In this document: piece by piece, positions 33,985-43,320 of the stretch | How positions within the stretch are numbered: the first letter of the stretch is position 1 | Layout: every line of letters begins with the position of its first letter | Assembly (NCBI GenBank): GCA_031267075.1 | Contig: JAIRZU010000005.1 | Location: 23,518-87,517, forward strand | Length of the DNA stretch: 64,000 nt | Origin: Holosporales bacterium | GTDB taxonomy: Bacteria; Pseudomonadota; Alphaproteobacteria; RUG11792 | Direction: 5' to 3' | The notes under the pieces: generated by a model | Told to the model about the DNA's origin: nothing | The model's input: only the letters and a program-made list of their open reading frames with translations | The model's database searches: none | Position numbers and translations under genes: made by a program

Positions 33985-34931
33985 TAGCGAATCCCCAGAA
34001 ACGTCTCGATTTGTCTGGCGGCTAGGGCTCCTTGGCCAGCGGCATAGACAGCCTGCTTCAGTGTGTTGCTTACGACATCTCCTGCTGCAAACAAGCCATT
34101 GCAAGAAGTTTGAGTATCATCGGCGATGATGTAACCATCCTCATCACACTGAACGAGCTCACGCACTAGCTCCGATGTTGGTACCGTTCCGACTGCTATA
34201 AATACCCCATCTACATCATACATCGTCTCTTCGTTGGTAAGTCTGTCCTTGAGGCGCAACGATTCAACTTTGGAGCTGCCTAAAATCTCAGCTAACTCTG
34301 TATTCCAAACCAAGTTCACATTATTTTTCGCGAAGAGTCTTTTCTGCATGGAGTCATCTGCTCGGAGGGAATCTCGCCTGTGTATCAATGTGACGGTGGC
34401 TGCGAAGCTCGAAAGGAAGAGTGCTTCCATTACCGCGGAATTCCCACCTCCTACGACGGCGACTCTCTTCCCCTTGTACATTGGGCCATCACATGTCGCG
34501 CACCACGATACTCCCCTGTTTATAAACTCTGCTTCTCCCGGGATACCTAGGTGCCTGTGCCGCGCTCCCGTTGCAATTAATACGGATCGCGAATGTATCG
34601 TAGCTGCTGGAGTTGTTGGTTCCTGAGGGAGTGTAACCTTGAATAGGCCATCGTGTACGCTGATTGATTCGGCAGGCTCGTAGATGAGTTCAGCTCCGCA
34701 TGCTTCTGTCTGTGATAATATCTGCATCATTAAGTCTGCTCCGCGGATGGACGTAAAGCCAGGGAAGTTCTCAATCATATCTGTGTTAACGAGCTGGCCA
34801 CCAGGATTAGGACCTGTTAGAACCGTAGGTATTAGCCCTGCTCTAGCTAGGTATATCGCGGCGGTGAGGCCAGCAGGCCCAGACCCGATTACTACTACAT
34901 CTCTCGCGCCCTGTGCCATAGAATCTTGCAT
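33984..34931 (-). CDS. trxB: Thioredoxin reductase
   Basis: TrxB reduces thioredoxin with NADPH through FAD and a redox disulfide. The protein carries the FAD site VVIGSGPAGLTAAIYLARAG, the redox pair CATC (in SWCATCDGP), the NADPH site VAVVGGGNSAVMEALFL and the C-terminal FAD motif LFAAGDVVSN. Length from ATG 34931 is 315 residues, which fits the family; an upstream ATG at 34970 and the Met four residues further in are alternatives, with no clear ribosome site to choose. Its stop overlaps the era start. Confidence 0.96.
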   Translation of the reverse strand: MQDSMAQGARDVVVIGSGPAGLTAAIYLARAGLIPTVLTGPNPGGQLVNTDMIENFPGFTSIRGADLMMQILSQTEACGAELIYEPAESISVHDGLFKVTLPQEPTTPAATIHSRSVLIATGARHRHLGIPGEAEFINRGVSWCATCDGPMYKGKRVAVVGGGNSAVMEALFLSSFAATVTLIHRRDSLRADDSMQKRLFAKNNVNLVWNTELAEILGSSKVESLRLKDRLTNEETMYDVDGVFIAVGTVPTSELVRELVQCDEDGYIIADDTQTSCNGLFAAGDVVSNTLKQAVYAAGQGALAARQIETFLGIR

Positions 34932-35050
34932 TAAATAAAAACTGATGTGCCGCCGTATGGCCCACAGCATACACTAATCTAGGGGAATTCGGAACTGCTG
35001 AGGTTTCTGGATGGGAGGGAGGCTATACCAGCCCCCTCCTTTCGCTGAGG

Positions 35051-35932
35051 CTAGTGTCTTGGACGCCCAGCCGTCTGTTGCTGTCCCTGCGGACTGTTAC
35101 CGTACGCTCCTGCGTACCCAGCCGGGGACGCGCTGGCACTCCTGCGTTGGGTTGCTTGTGCTGGGGTTACCGGTTGTTGGACTGGTGCAGCACTCTGCGA
35201 TGGTGAGTGTCTCCGCTGTCCTGGAGCTGCTTGCGCTGGGACTGCTTGCTGCTGGACTGGTGCTGCGCTCTGCCCCCTTGCTGTTCTGTCGATTGGTGAG
35301 CCACCTGCTCGTCCGGGCTGGGCTGCTTGTTGCCGGGCTGGTGCTGCGCTCTGCGATGGTGAGTGTCTCCGCTGTCCTGGAGCTGCTTGTTGCTGGACTG
35401 GCTCCACAGGAGGTTGGGCTTGGCGACGATGTCCAGTTGTAGCTGGCGCTGACGCTGCGCGCTGACCCAGCCGGCGGTGCTGTTGTGGCTGTCTGTGCCG
35501 TGGTGTCGCTGATCTCTGACGACGCCCCCGTCCCGTAGACAGTTGTGTTCCGCTGGTATCGGTGTCTGCATGGGCTAGGGTTTGTGACGGTGGTGGTGAG
35601 TGTCTCTGTCGTCCCTGCGCTACCGCGGCCTGGCTGGCTACCGTGGCGTCCTGTGGTGGTGTCCCTCGTGCTGTCGCTTGCTGCGCTGGGAGTGCTCGCG
35701 GTTGCACCCGGTTTCCATCAGCACCGGCAGCTCCGGGCTGCACTGCTGGCGGCAACGGTGATCTTTGCTGTACCCGTCCTGCACCGCGACTCGTGATTTG
35801 CGATTGTGCTGCTGGTTGCTGTCTACTCTGGACTCCAGCTTGTGGTCTGGCTGCTTCAGTAGCTGCGCTCATTTGCAGGATTGCTAGAGATGCTAGGGCT
35901 GCTGTGGCGGTTAGTTTCCTTAAATTTATCAT
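35051..35932 (-). CDS. Predicted exported, Arg/Gln/Ser-rich repeat protein
   Basis: ATG 35932 (AAGG upstream) starts a signal peptide, MINLRKLTATAALASLAILQ, cleaved near ATEA. The remaining roughly 265 residues are low-complexity: Gln, Ala, Pro and Arg dominate, with repeats APGQRRHSPSQSAAP (three near-copies) and AAPVQQQAVPAQ. It is strongly basic and almost certainly disordered. The RRHSPS units resemble phosphorylatable Ser/Arg motifs of eukaryotic proteins, which is only suggestive. It lies alone between trxB and iscS. Confidence 0.7.
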   Translation of the reverse strand: MINLRKLTATAALASLAILQMSAATEAARPQAGVQSRQQPAAQSQITSRGAGRVQQRSPLPPAVQPGAAGADGNRVQPRALPAQQATARGTPPQDATVASQAAVAQGRQRHSPPPSQTLAHADTDTSGTQLSTGRGRRQRSATPRHRQPQQHRRLGQRAASAPATTGHRRQAQPPVEPVQQQAAPGQRRHSPSQSAAPARQQAAQPGRAGGSPIDRTARGQSAAPVQQQAVPAQAAPGQRRHSPSQSAAPVQQPVTPAQATQRRSASASPAGYAGAYGNSPQGQQQTAGRPRH

Positions 35933-36258
35933 GTTTGAACCTTGTATCAAAGTTGCACGTACTATCAATTCTACCAGCGAAATATTAAAAATTAGTTAAC
36001 TTGCAAAGAAACTGATGGTATTGCTTTCTGCGCATGTGATTCATGATGGAGAATATGAGCTTCACGGCCGTGGCTAAGTTCAGACACATATGAGAAAAAA
36101 TGGCAGTTGCTGTGAACGGAATGAGTAATGGTAGAGTTGCTCCTTCATGGTAGCAGGGGAAAATATATGAACAGGTTTATTGTGGGCTGAAATATCTCAT
36201 GTGTAGATATTGGAAGTGGAGCGGTCTGGGGTTTGAGATTTTATCATTGATCGGTATA
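35933..36258. other. Intergenic region, divergent promoters only
   Basis: Minus-strand TTGATA (35968-35963) and TACAAG (35946-35941), 16 bases apart, are a plausible promoter for the gene at 35932. The rest should contain the iscS promoter. I see no repeat or RNA gene. Confidence 0.4.
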
Positions 36259-37509
36259 ATGTCTAGGAATCGAACCTTACTCTGTGTCAGATTGAACGGA
36301 ATTGTATATCTGGACTATGCGGCAACGACGCCGTGTGATCCAATGGTCCTGGAGGCTATGAATCCATATTTTTGCGACATCTTTGGTAATCCAAATTCCC
36401 TGCATAGTTTTGGGGCGATGGCTCTGGAGGGGGTGGACGCTGCTAGGATTCAGATAAAGGAGCTGATCCATGCCGATTTTGAGGAAGTCATATTTACGAG
36501 TGGAGCTACTGAGGCAAACAAGATCGCCACGATTAGGGTGATGAAAGCCCTTGGTAAAGCTGGGAAGCCGCACTTCATGACTCTTAAAACTGAACACAAA
36601 TCAGTCCTCGATTGCGCAGATTACATCAAGAGAGATGGGCTTGATATAACACTGCTTGACATCGGGGGAGATGGTCTGCTAGACTTAAACTACCTCGTTG
36701 ATTCCATTAAGGATACGACGGGGCTCCTGTCTTTTTGCTTCGTAAATAATGAGACTGGAGTCAAGCAGGATGCGAGGAGGATAATCGAGATTTGTCATGA
36801 GCGTGGAGTGTTGGTGCATACCGATGCGACGCAGGCGTTTGGGAAAATTCCCATTAACGTCAAGGAGCTGGATGTCGATTTTTTGAGTGCATCTGGCCAT
36901 AAGATATATGGTCCGAATGGCGTTGGGATCCTGTATTTCAAGTCATCCAATGCGAGGCTTCTTCGAGTCCCGGGAGCTAATCGTGATGTGGAATTCGGTG
37001 TACGCTCCGGCAGTGTTCCTGTTCCGATTTGTGTTGGGATGGGAAAGGCAGCTGAGATCGCCGCCTCTGAACTTCAAGGGAATTTTGAACATATCCAATC
37101 TCTGAGGAATATGCTGATTAATGGTATCACAGGGCAGCTCGCCGAAATCTACATAAACGGCAATCAGGAGCATAGCTACCCAGGGATCGTGAATATAAGC
37201 TTTAGAGGATGTGAGGGGGAGGCAATTATGATGGAGGCGAAAAACATAGCCGTTTCATCTGGCTCTGCCTGCACATCAAGCAAGCTCACGATATCACATG
37301 TGTTGGCGGCAATGGACATCCCTGCAGATATCGCCCAATCATCAATCAGAATTTCGATTGGAAAGCAGACCACAGAAGCCGACATAGATTTGGCTATCTC
37401 AGAGCTAGTGGCCGCCACGAAAAAGTTGCGAGCCATCAGCCCAGTTTGGGATATAATACGAAGCGGTCAAAGCGTGGACAGTGTATTTAAGGGGTGTAGT
37501 TTCCGGTGA
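36259..37509 (+). CDS. iscS: Cysteine desulfurase IscS
   Basis: IscS takes sulfur from cysteine with pyridoxal phosphate and passes it to IscU for Fe-S assembly. The protein has VYLDYAATTPCDPMVLEAM at the start, FTSGATEANKIA, HTDATQAFGKIPI, the PLP-binding Lys in SASGHKIYGPNGVG, and the active loop Cys in SSGSACTSSKL. From ATG 36259 it has 416 residues, close to the usual 390-410; an upstream ATG at 36199 would add 20 residues without homology. It overlaps the IscU-IscA fusion gene by 4 bases (GTGA). Confidence 0.95.
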   Translation: MSRNRTLLCVRLNGIVYLDYAATTPCDPMVLEAMNPYFCDIFGNPNSLHSFGAMALEGVDAARIQIKELIHADFEEVIFTSGATEANKIATIRVMKALGKAGKPHFMTLKTEHKSVLDCADYIKRDGLDITLLDIGGDGLLDLNYLVDSIKDTTGLLSFCFVNNETGVKQDARRIIEICHERGVLVHTDATQAFGKIPINVKELDVDFLSASGHKIYGPNGVGILYFKSSNARLLRVPGANRDVEFGVRSGSVPVPICVGMGKAAEIAASELQGNFEHIQSLRNMLINGITGQLAEIYINGNQEHSYPGIVNISFRGCEGEAIMMEAKNIAVSSGSACTSSKLTISHVLAAMDIPADIAQSSIRISIGKQTTEADIDLAISELVAATKKLRAISPVWDIIRSGQSVDSVFKGCSFR

Positions 37510-38219
37510 AGTACAGCGAGAGAACGATAGAGTACTATGAGAAAATGAACAACACAGGAGGGTTTGATGAGGGCCTCCCGAACGTTGGAACTGGTATCGT
37601 TGGCTCTCCGCTATGTGGAGACGTCATGAAGTTGCAGTTGTTTTTCGATGATAACGATGTGATAGCTGATGCGAAGTACAAGGTGTTTGGGTGTGTTTCT
37701 GCGATCGCCTCTATGGAGCTGGCAACCACGATCCTGCGTGGCAAGACGATTGTGGAGGCCCTCAAAATCAGGAATGAAGATGTTGCTCAGTTCCTGGAAT
37801 TGTCTGATATCAAGCGCCATTGTTCTGTGCTTGCGAAGGAGGCTGTTGACGCCGCGATCGACGATTACATTGCTAAAAATAATAACACTGGCAGTGCGAT
37901 TACCATAACGAGTGCGGCAGCCGATAAGGTCAAGGAAATGCTGACTGAACATGGTGGGAAGGGAATATTAATATCGATCGGGAGTGGCGGTTGTGCTGTC
38001 GGCATAGACTACTCGCTTTCGTACGTGTCTGATGATGGAGCTAACCTGGATACGCTAGAGGCCAGTGGCATCAAATTCTTCTACGAGCATGAGATAGCGC
38101 TGATGATTAGAGGCCTCAGCATCGACCTTGCTGATAACGCCGATGGACACGGATTCGTCGTTACCAATAAGTACCACAGACCATGCCAAAACTGCTCATG
38201 TGGGTGTAGTAGGATTTAG
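37506..38219 (+). CDS. iscU: IscU-IscA fusion Fe-S scaffold protein
   Basis: Residues 1-125 are IscU, with the three cluster-binding Cys in GSPLCGDVMKLQLFF, KVFGCVSAIASMEL and IKRHCSVLAKEAVD. Residues 130-237 are an IscA/HesB-type carrier: AADKVKEMLTEHGG, GSGGCAVGIDYSL (first Cys) and the C-terminal NCSCGCSRI (second Cys pair). A fusion would place scaffold and carrier in one chain. The 237-residue length is twice either family. It starts at GTG 37506 overlapping the iscS stop, so sulfur donor, scaffold and carrier are made together. Confidence 0.9.
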   Translation: MKYSERTIEYYEKMNNTGGFDEGLPNVGTGIVGSPLCGDVMKLQLFFDDNDVIADAKYKVFGCVSAIASMELATTILRGKTIVEALKIRNEDVAQFLELSDIKRHCSVLAKEAVDAAIDDYIAKNNNTGSAITITSAAADKVKEMLTEHGGKGILISIGSGGCAVGIDYSLSYVSDDGANLDTLEASGIKFFYEHEIALMIRGLSIDLADNADGHGFVVTNKYHRPCQNCSCGCSRI

Positions 38220-38247
38220 CTGAGGCCTTCTCTCCGTAATTCCATGC

Positions 38248-39215
38248 TTACGCTGGGGTATCATCTTCTGCCGTAGGTGGTGGCTGGAGTCGCTGGTACA
38301 GGATGTAGGGGATGGGGTAGGCGGCTCTGGTTGCTGCGTCGGTCACTCCACTCCGCACTATGTGCCTTATGCTCAGCTTGTCTTTCATCGTCTCCGTGAG
38401 TCCTTCGTACTTCAATCCCATTATTAGGCATTCGTCTTGGAGACAATCACTCGCTCTTCTGACTGCTGTTATGCCGCCCGCGTAGGCTAATTCTTTAACC
38501 GTGAAGCGTGTAAGTTCATCTGCTATAGGGTTATTGGTGTAGCTTGCTATTTCCATCGCGCTAGTGTTAGTCGGTGGAACTCCGAGGGTTGCCGTGGTAT
38601 TACTGAGCCGGCTCGTTTCGTCTGCGTACCCAAGAAGACAGTAGCTGTTCATTTCCATTGTTGCGCAGCATAGCTGCTGTCGTTTTGTCGTTGAGTCGAT
38701 CGTGACCGTGTACATATGGCAGGGTGCGGTATAAGTGGCCCCAGTGTAGCGCCATCGCCAGCAATCTCTAATTTGTTGTATGTCTGTATCTCCATCGATT
38801 TCTTCTAGCTGCCGCTGGATTATCCTCCTTACGGCTATTTCTATGCATAGCGGCTGTGGTACGGTGCTGCATATGTCGTATATCAGCCGAGCTGCTCCAT
38901 TGATCAACCACTGTTGATGGGTGAACAGAAATAATCCTGTTGGAGCTTGGGCTTTCACCGCCTTGGGACCAGTCCCACTTGCTTGTATTGCTGGGTGGCC
39001 TAGTAGCTCTTTGTATACTGCCATCTCTTGCTTGAGTTTATCAACCTCGTTTCTCAGTTCCCTATTCTCCTGAAACAGTGTCCTAGCTGGAACCAGATCT
39101 CTCTCAACTAAAGGACTCTCTCTCTCTCTCTCTCTAGACCTTCACCACTTCCATACACCTCTGCTATACCTGTAACACATAGTGCTACCGTTAACGTTAC
39201 CAATTTGCTTTTCAT
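38248..39215 (-). CDS. Predicted phase-variable exported protein, frame broken at (AG)10
   Basis: ATG 39215, with AGGGGAGGA upstream, starts a signal peptide, MKSKLVTLTVALCVTGIAEV ending YG. Ten AG units follow (39116-39135). In this frame translation ends at 39108 after 35 residues. A second frame, entered within the AG run, is open to 38248 and begins SPLVERDLVPARTLFQENRE (coiled coil), followed by about 250 residues with several Cys (DICSTVPQPLCIEIAVRRII). Loss of one AG or gain of two joins them (321 or 323 residues). As written it is off; the first internal ATG is at 39024. The leader and upstream region are shared with the gene at 50001-51331. Confidence 0.72.
39116..39135 (-). repeat. 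(AG)10 dinucleotide tract at a frame junction
   Basis: Ten uninterrupted AG units on the coding strand directly follow the signal peptide codons. Changes of one unit shift the frame. Confidence 0.9.
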
Positions 39216-39389
39216 TAGGATTCCTCCCCTTAGAGAATAAAGATTTCTATAAGTAGGTTAGCATGTGAAGGGTTAAAAAATAGTTAACGGATGAAATATT
39301 TTTGAGTGCATGTCGTGTCTCATACGATCTACATAATTCGATCTGCGGGCTTGTGCTACTAGTCTCGAATATCGTACAATGTGTGGAGT

Positions 39390-39476
39390 GCCCGGGTGGT
39401 GGAACTGGTAGACGCGCACGCTTCAGGTGCGTGTGGGGGCAACTCCGTGGAAGTTCGAGTCTTCTTCCGGGCACCA
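39390..39476 (+). tRNA. tRNA-Leu (CAG)
   Basis: An 87-base class II tRNA starts GCCCGGGTGGTGGAACTGG. The anticodon stem CACGC/GCGTG encloses TTCAGGT (anticodon CAG); a long variable arm, a GTTCGAGTC T-loop and encoded CCA follow. Confidence 0.96.
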
Positions 39477-39498
39477 TACCGAAACGTGCAGAGATAAG

Positions 39499-40734
39499 AT
39501 GATAGAGTGGTTCGTAGCTAGAAGGTATCTGTGTTCTAGGAAGAGGGCCGGTTTCGCCTACATAGTAACCCTATTCTCATTTATCGGAATAGCGCTCGGT
39601 GTCGCAACCCTGATAATCGTAACGTCCGTGATGAATGGCTTTCGGTATGAGCTCCTCGAAAAGATAGTTGGAATGAAGGGGCACATCATCGTGCAATCAG
39701 CCTTGCGCTCACCGATTGTAGATTACGACAAAGTTGTAAGCGACATCAAATCGGCAGATAAGTCTGTAATCAACGTGATTCCCCAAACAGAGCGCCAGGC
39801 GATTATGGTAGCTGGGAAGACTGCGAGGGGAGTTATCACACAGTGCATGTCCACGGAATCATTACTATCCAAACGGCTGATCAGCCAAAGAATCAATACC
39901 GGAGATATTAAAGATTTTAAAGGCCGCGGTATTTTAATCGGGAAGCGAATGGCAGAGAGTTTCGGATTTGCTGTTGGAGACACAGTAAAGCTGCTGATCC
40001 ATAACGGTGTGGTAACCCCATTTGGCGACCTCCCGAAAGATGAAGCCTTCACGATAGTAGGGATCTTTGAGATCGGAATGAATGAGTACGACAAGAATGT
40101 ACTCATCATGCCACTAGCGGCCGGACAGCAGTTCTTTGGTGATGGCGCTGGAGTCTCGCAAATCGAAATCTTTATTGATAACGCCGAGAACGTCAAGGCT
40201 GTATCAGAGAATCTAGCCCGCAAGCTTGGTCAGAATTTTTCTGTTTTTGACTGGCAGCATTCAGATGCTAGCATATTCCATGCTGTTGTCGTCGAGAAGA
40301 ATGTGATGATATTGATACTGAGCATCATCATACTGGTAGCCATGTTCAACATCGTCTCTGGTCTCACAATGCTGACGAATAGCAAGGTTCGTGATATCGC
40401 GATCCTCAGAACAATGGGAGCTACTAAACGATCAATCTCCAGAATCTTCCTACTAATAGGGGCAGCAGTCGGAGTGCTAGGTACGGGATCCGGCCTCGGA
40501 CTAGGATTGCTGGTGTCACTCAACATCGATAGAATCAAGAATTTCCTGGAGAAGCTTTCGCACTCAGAGCTCTTCAATGAGGAACTTTACTTCCTCGCGA
40601 ATGTTCCGTCGAAAATAGATTGGCAAGAGGTTACATGCATAGTGGGATTGTCATTGATCCTATGTCTACTGGCAACAGCATACCCCGCCAGGAAAGCCGC
40701 GAAACTAGATCCAGTTGAAGCACTCCGCGTTTAG
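39499..40734 (+). CDS. lolC: Lipoprotein-releasing ABC permease LolC/LolE
   Basis: LolC/E with LolD extracts lipoproteins from the inner membrane for transfer to LolA. The 411-residue protein has an N-terminal membrane helix (GFAYIVTLFSFIGIALGVAT), the family segment VTSVMNGFRYELLEKIVGMK, a large periplasmic domain and three C-terminal helices with VRDIAILRTMGATKRSISRI and the terminal PARKAAKLDPVEALRV. ATG 39499 lies 22 bases after the tRNA-Leu end. In alphaproteobacteria one protein often replaces the LolC-LolE pair; which it is cannot be told here. Confidence 0.93.
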   Translation: MIEWFVARRYLCSRKRAGFAYIVTLFSFIGIALGVATLIIVTSVMNGFRYELLEKIVGMKGHIIVQSALRSPIVDYDKVVSDIKSADKSVINVIPQTERQAIMVAGKTARGVITQCMSTESLLSKRLISQRINTGDIKDFKGRGILIGKRMAESFGFAVGDTVKLLIHNGVVTPFGDLPKDEAFTIVGIFEIGMNEYDKNVLIMPLAAGQQFFGDGAGVSQIEIFIDNAENVKAVSENLARKLGQNFSVFDWQHSDASIFHAVVVEKNVMILILSIIILVAMFNIVSGLTMLTNSKVRDIAILRTMGATKRSISRIFLLIGAAVGVLGTGSGLGLGLLVSLNIDRIKNFLEKLSHSELFNEELYFLANVPSKIDWQEVTCIVGLSLILCLLATAYPARKAAKLDPVEALRV

Positions 40735-40752
40735 CAGCTCAACCCCAACTCC

Positions 40753-43317
40753 CTAAACATCTAGGTTTTTGACGCGTTCTGCGTTGGCTTGAATGAACTC
40801 ACGGCGTGGCTCTACGATATCTCCCATCAGCACTGAGAAGATCTTATCGGCTTCCTCTGCCTGCGTCATCCTGACCTGTAACAATGTCCTAGCAGATGGA
40901 TCGAGAGTCGTCTCCCACAGCTGATCTGCATTCATTTCTCCTAGGCCTTTGTATCTGTTGATTGTCAACCCCTTCCTACCATATTCCAGAATCCTCTCCG
41001 ATAATTCCAGTGGGCCGCTGACGCTGATCTTCTCCTTTCCACCGTTTAGCTCTAGTTGTGCAACATCACTGAACATACCGTATAGCTTGCTGTGGAGGTG
41101 GCCTAGAGACCTCACCGCTGGGAGACTCAGGAACTGCCTATCGATCGTTATGAATTCCTTCGAGCCGAACGAGTTGACGATGATCTCGAGAATGGATCCT
41201 TCCTCCGACTCTGAAGGTTGCTGGAGGGGGGTACGGATTACAGCTTCATAGCTATATTCATCTGTCTTCATCTTATCGAGATATCCCTGTAATATGTTGA
41301 CATCTCCAGCTGTATCCGGCATACTCCCGTGCGGTGGGGAGTGGTCGTTCGGTGCATGGTGGCTACTCCCTACTATTCCATGGCCACCGTCTCCTTGCTC
41401 CATCGATCCCGTAGAGAGGAAGCCACTCAGCAGTAGCTTTTCTATGATGCTAGGATTGCTGATGTGTGGGCTAAGTGCATTGATTGAATTACTTACATTC
41501 GTTGCCATCTCTGCAATCTGCCGCAGGTCACAACCATTCACCATTTCACCGGTGTGGAATGTTAGTTTAGCATCCTTCGTTGCCTCATCAAGGAGGTATT
41601 CATTAAAGGCATTTTCATCCTTAATGTACACAACTGAATTCCCCTTTTTAACCTTATAGAGCGGGGGCTGTGCGATGTAGAGGTAGCCCTTATCGATAAC
41701 GGGTTTCATATGTCTATAGAAGAATGTGAGGAGTAGGGTTCTTATGTGGCTGCCGTCGACGTCGGCATCAGTCATGATCACGATCTTGTGATACCTAGCC
41801 TTATCTATGTCGAAATCATCCCTTCCGATACCTGTGCCTATCGCAGTTATCAATGTTCCGATTGCTTCGGATGATAGCATCTTGTCAAACCTAGCCTTCT
41901 CTACGTTTAGGATCTTTCCGCGTAGTGCGAGGATTGCCTGGATTTTCCGGTCGCGTCCCATCTTGGCGGAGCCACCTGCTGACTCACCTTCCACTATGAA
42001 CATCTCACTTAGTGCTGGGTCTTTCTCGGAGCAGTCAGCTAGCTTTCCTGGGAGGGATGCTATATCGAGGGCTCCCTTTCTCCTTGTGAGTTCTCTTGCT
42101 TTTCTGGCAGCCTCCCTCGCAGCGACGGCCTCGAAAATCTTATCGAGTACCACTTTCCCCATGGCTGGATTTTCTTCGAACCAGTTACTGACGGCATCGG
42201 CGATTGCTCCCTCCACCACAGGGCGCACCTCAGATGAAACGAGTTTATCCTTCGTCTGAGATGAGAACTTTGGGTCTGGAACTTTGATGGATAGGACGCA
42301 TGTGAGTCCCTCCCTTATATCATCCCCGATGATCGAGGATTTCAGATCCTTCTTACTTGAGGATTTTACCGAGTTGTTAGTTACGTAGTTTGTAACGACT
42401 CTCGTGAGGCCGGCTTTAAAGCCGGCCAAATGTGTACCTCCATCATGCTGTGGAATATTGTTCGTAAAGCACAGGATGTTTTCGTGATAGCTATCGGTCC
42501 ACTCCATCGCCATCTGAACGATCACATCCGGATTGGATGATGAGTTATCAGCAAGAATTATCTTTGGGTGGAGAACTGTCTTTCCGGAATCTATATATCT
42601 AACAAACGCTTCAAGGCCTCCTTCATAGTGGAACTTATTCTCATATGGGGATTCTGGCCTTTCATCGATAACATTTATCTTAACGCCGTGGTTTAAGAAG
42701 GCTAGCTCCCTAATCCTGCGTTCGATTGTAGACCTATCAAATTTGGTGATTTTGAAGATGGCGGGGTCCGGTTTAAACCGGACCATAGTTCCTGATGAGA
42801 CCTCTTTATCTGATCCTGAAGTAGCAATGTTCTCTGAGACTACCTTTAGTGGCTCAACCGGCACTCCATGGTCAAATCTCATGAAGTACTTTTTATGGTC
42901 CTTCCAGATTGTTAGCTCCAGAGTTTCTGATAGGGCATTAACGACGGATACGCCGACTCCATGGAGCCCTCCAGATACCTTATATGAATTCTGATCAAAT
43001 TTACCGCCGGCGTGGAGCTGCGTCATGATGACCTCTGCTGCGGAGACTCCCATCTCCTTGTGGATATCAACTGGGATTCCGCGGCCATCATCTACTACTG
43101 AGACGTAGCCTCCATCCTCTACGGTAACCGTTATATTGTGGCAGTGTCCGGCGAGGGCTTCATCTATAGCGTTATCAACCACCTCGTAGATGAGATGGTG
43201 AAGGCCTGTGCCATCGTCGGTATCACCTATATACATTCCAGGCCGCTTTCTAACGGCATCGAGGCCCTTCAGGACCTTTATGGAATCTGCATCATAATTA
43301 TTGTTATTCGTTGTCAT
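40753..43317 (-). CDS. gyrB: DNA gyrase subunit B
   Basis: GyrB supplies ATPase and Toprim functions of gyrase. Features in order: KRPGMYIGDTDDGTGLHHLI, VDDGRGIPVDIH, the ATP lid GGLHGVGVSVVNALS, the Toprim site MFIVEGESAGGSAKMGRD and MTDADVDGSHIRTLLLTFFY, and the tail INRYKGLGEMNADQLWETT. At 854 residues it is somewhat longer than usual. Residues about 634-705 contain STGSMEQGDGGHGIVGSS and PLQQPSESEEGSI, which look like worn copies of the palindromic element. It starts 3 bases after recF ends. Confidence 0.97.
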   Translation of the reverse strand: MTTNNNNYDADSIKVLKGLDAVRKRPGMYIGDTDDGTGLHHLIYEVVDNAIDEALAGHCHNITVTVEDGGYVSVVDDGRGIPVDIHKEMGVSAAEVIMTQLHAGGKFDQNSYKVSGGLHGVGVSVVNALSETLELTIWKDHKKYFMRFDHGVPVEPLKVVSENIATSGSDKEVSSGTMVRFKPDPAIFKITKFDRSTIERRIRELAFLNHGVKINVIDERPESPYENKFHYEGGLEAFVRYIDSGKTVLHPKIILADNSSSNPDVIVQMAMEWTDSYHENILCFTNNIPQHDGGTHLAGFKAGLTRVVTNYVTNNSVKSSSKKDLKSSIIGDDIREGLTCVLSIKVPDPKFSSQTKDKLVSSEVRPVVEGAIADAVSNWFEENPAMGKVVLDKIFEAVAAREAARKARELTRRKGALDIASLPGKLADCSEKDPALSEMFIVEGESAGGSAKMGRDRKIQAILALRGKILNVEKARFDKMLSSEAIGTLITAIGTGIGRDDFDIDKARYHKIVIMTDADVDGSHIRTLLLTFFYRHMKPVIDKGYLYIAQPPLYKVKKGNSVVYIKDENAFNEYLLDEATKDAKLTFHTGEMVNGCDLRQIAEMATNVSNSINALSPHISNPSIIEKLLLSGFLSTGSMEQGDGGHGIVGSSHHAPNDHSPPHGSMPDTAGDVNILQGYLDKMKTDEYSYEAVIRTPLQQPSESEEGSILEIIVNSFGSKEFITIDRQFLSLPAVRSLGHLHSKLYGMFSDVAQLELNGGKEKISVSGPLELSERILEYGRKGLTINRYKGLGEMNADQLWETTLDPSARTLLQVRMTQAEEADKIFSVLMGDIVEPRREFIQANAERVKNLDV

Positions 43318-43320
43318 TTT

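Noticed and set aside
33476..34129. 217-codon plus-strand frame over the era element array
   Set aside because: It is the reverse reading of the palindromic elements, which are open in both directions; era on the minus strand is clear.
35545..35999. Hydrophobic plus-strand frames opposite the Arg/Gln-rich protein
   Set aside because: They arise from the complement of CAG/CGG-rich repeats; the minus strand has a ribosome site and a signal peptide.
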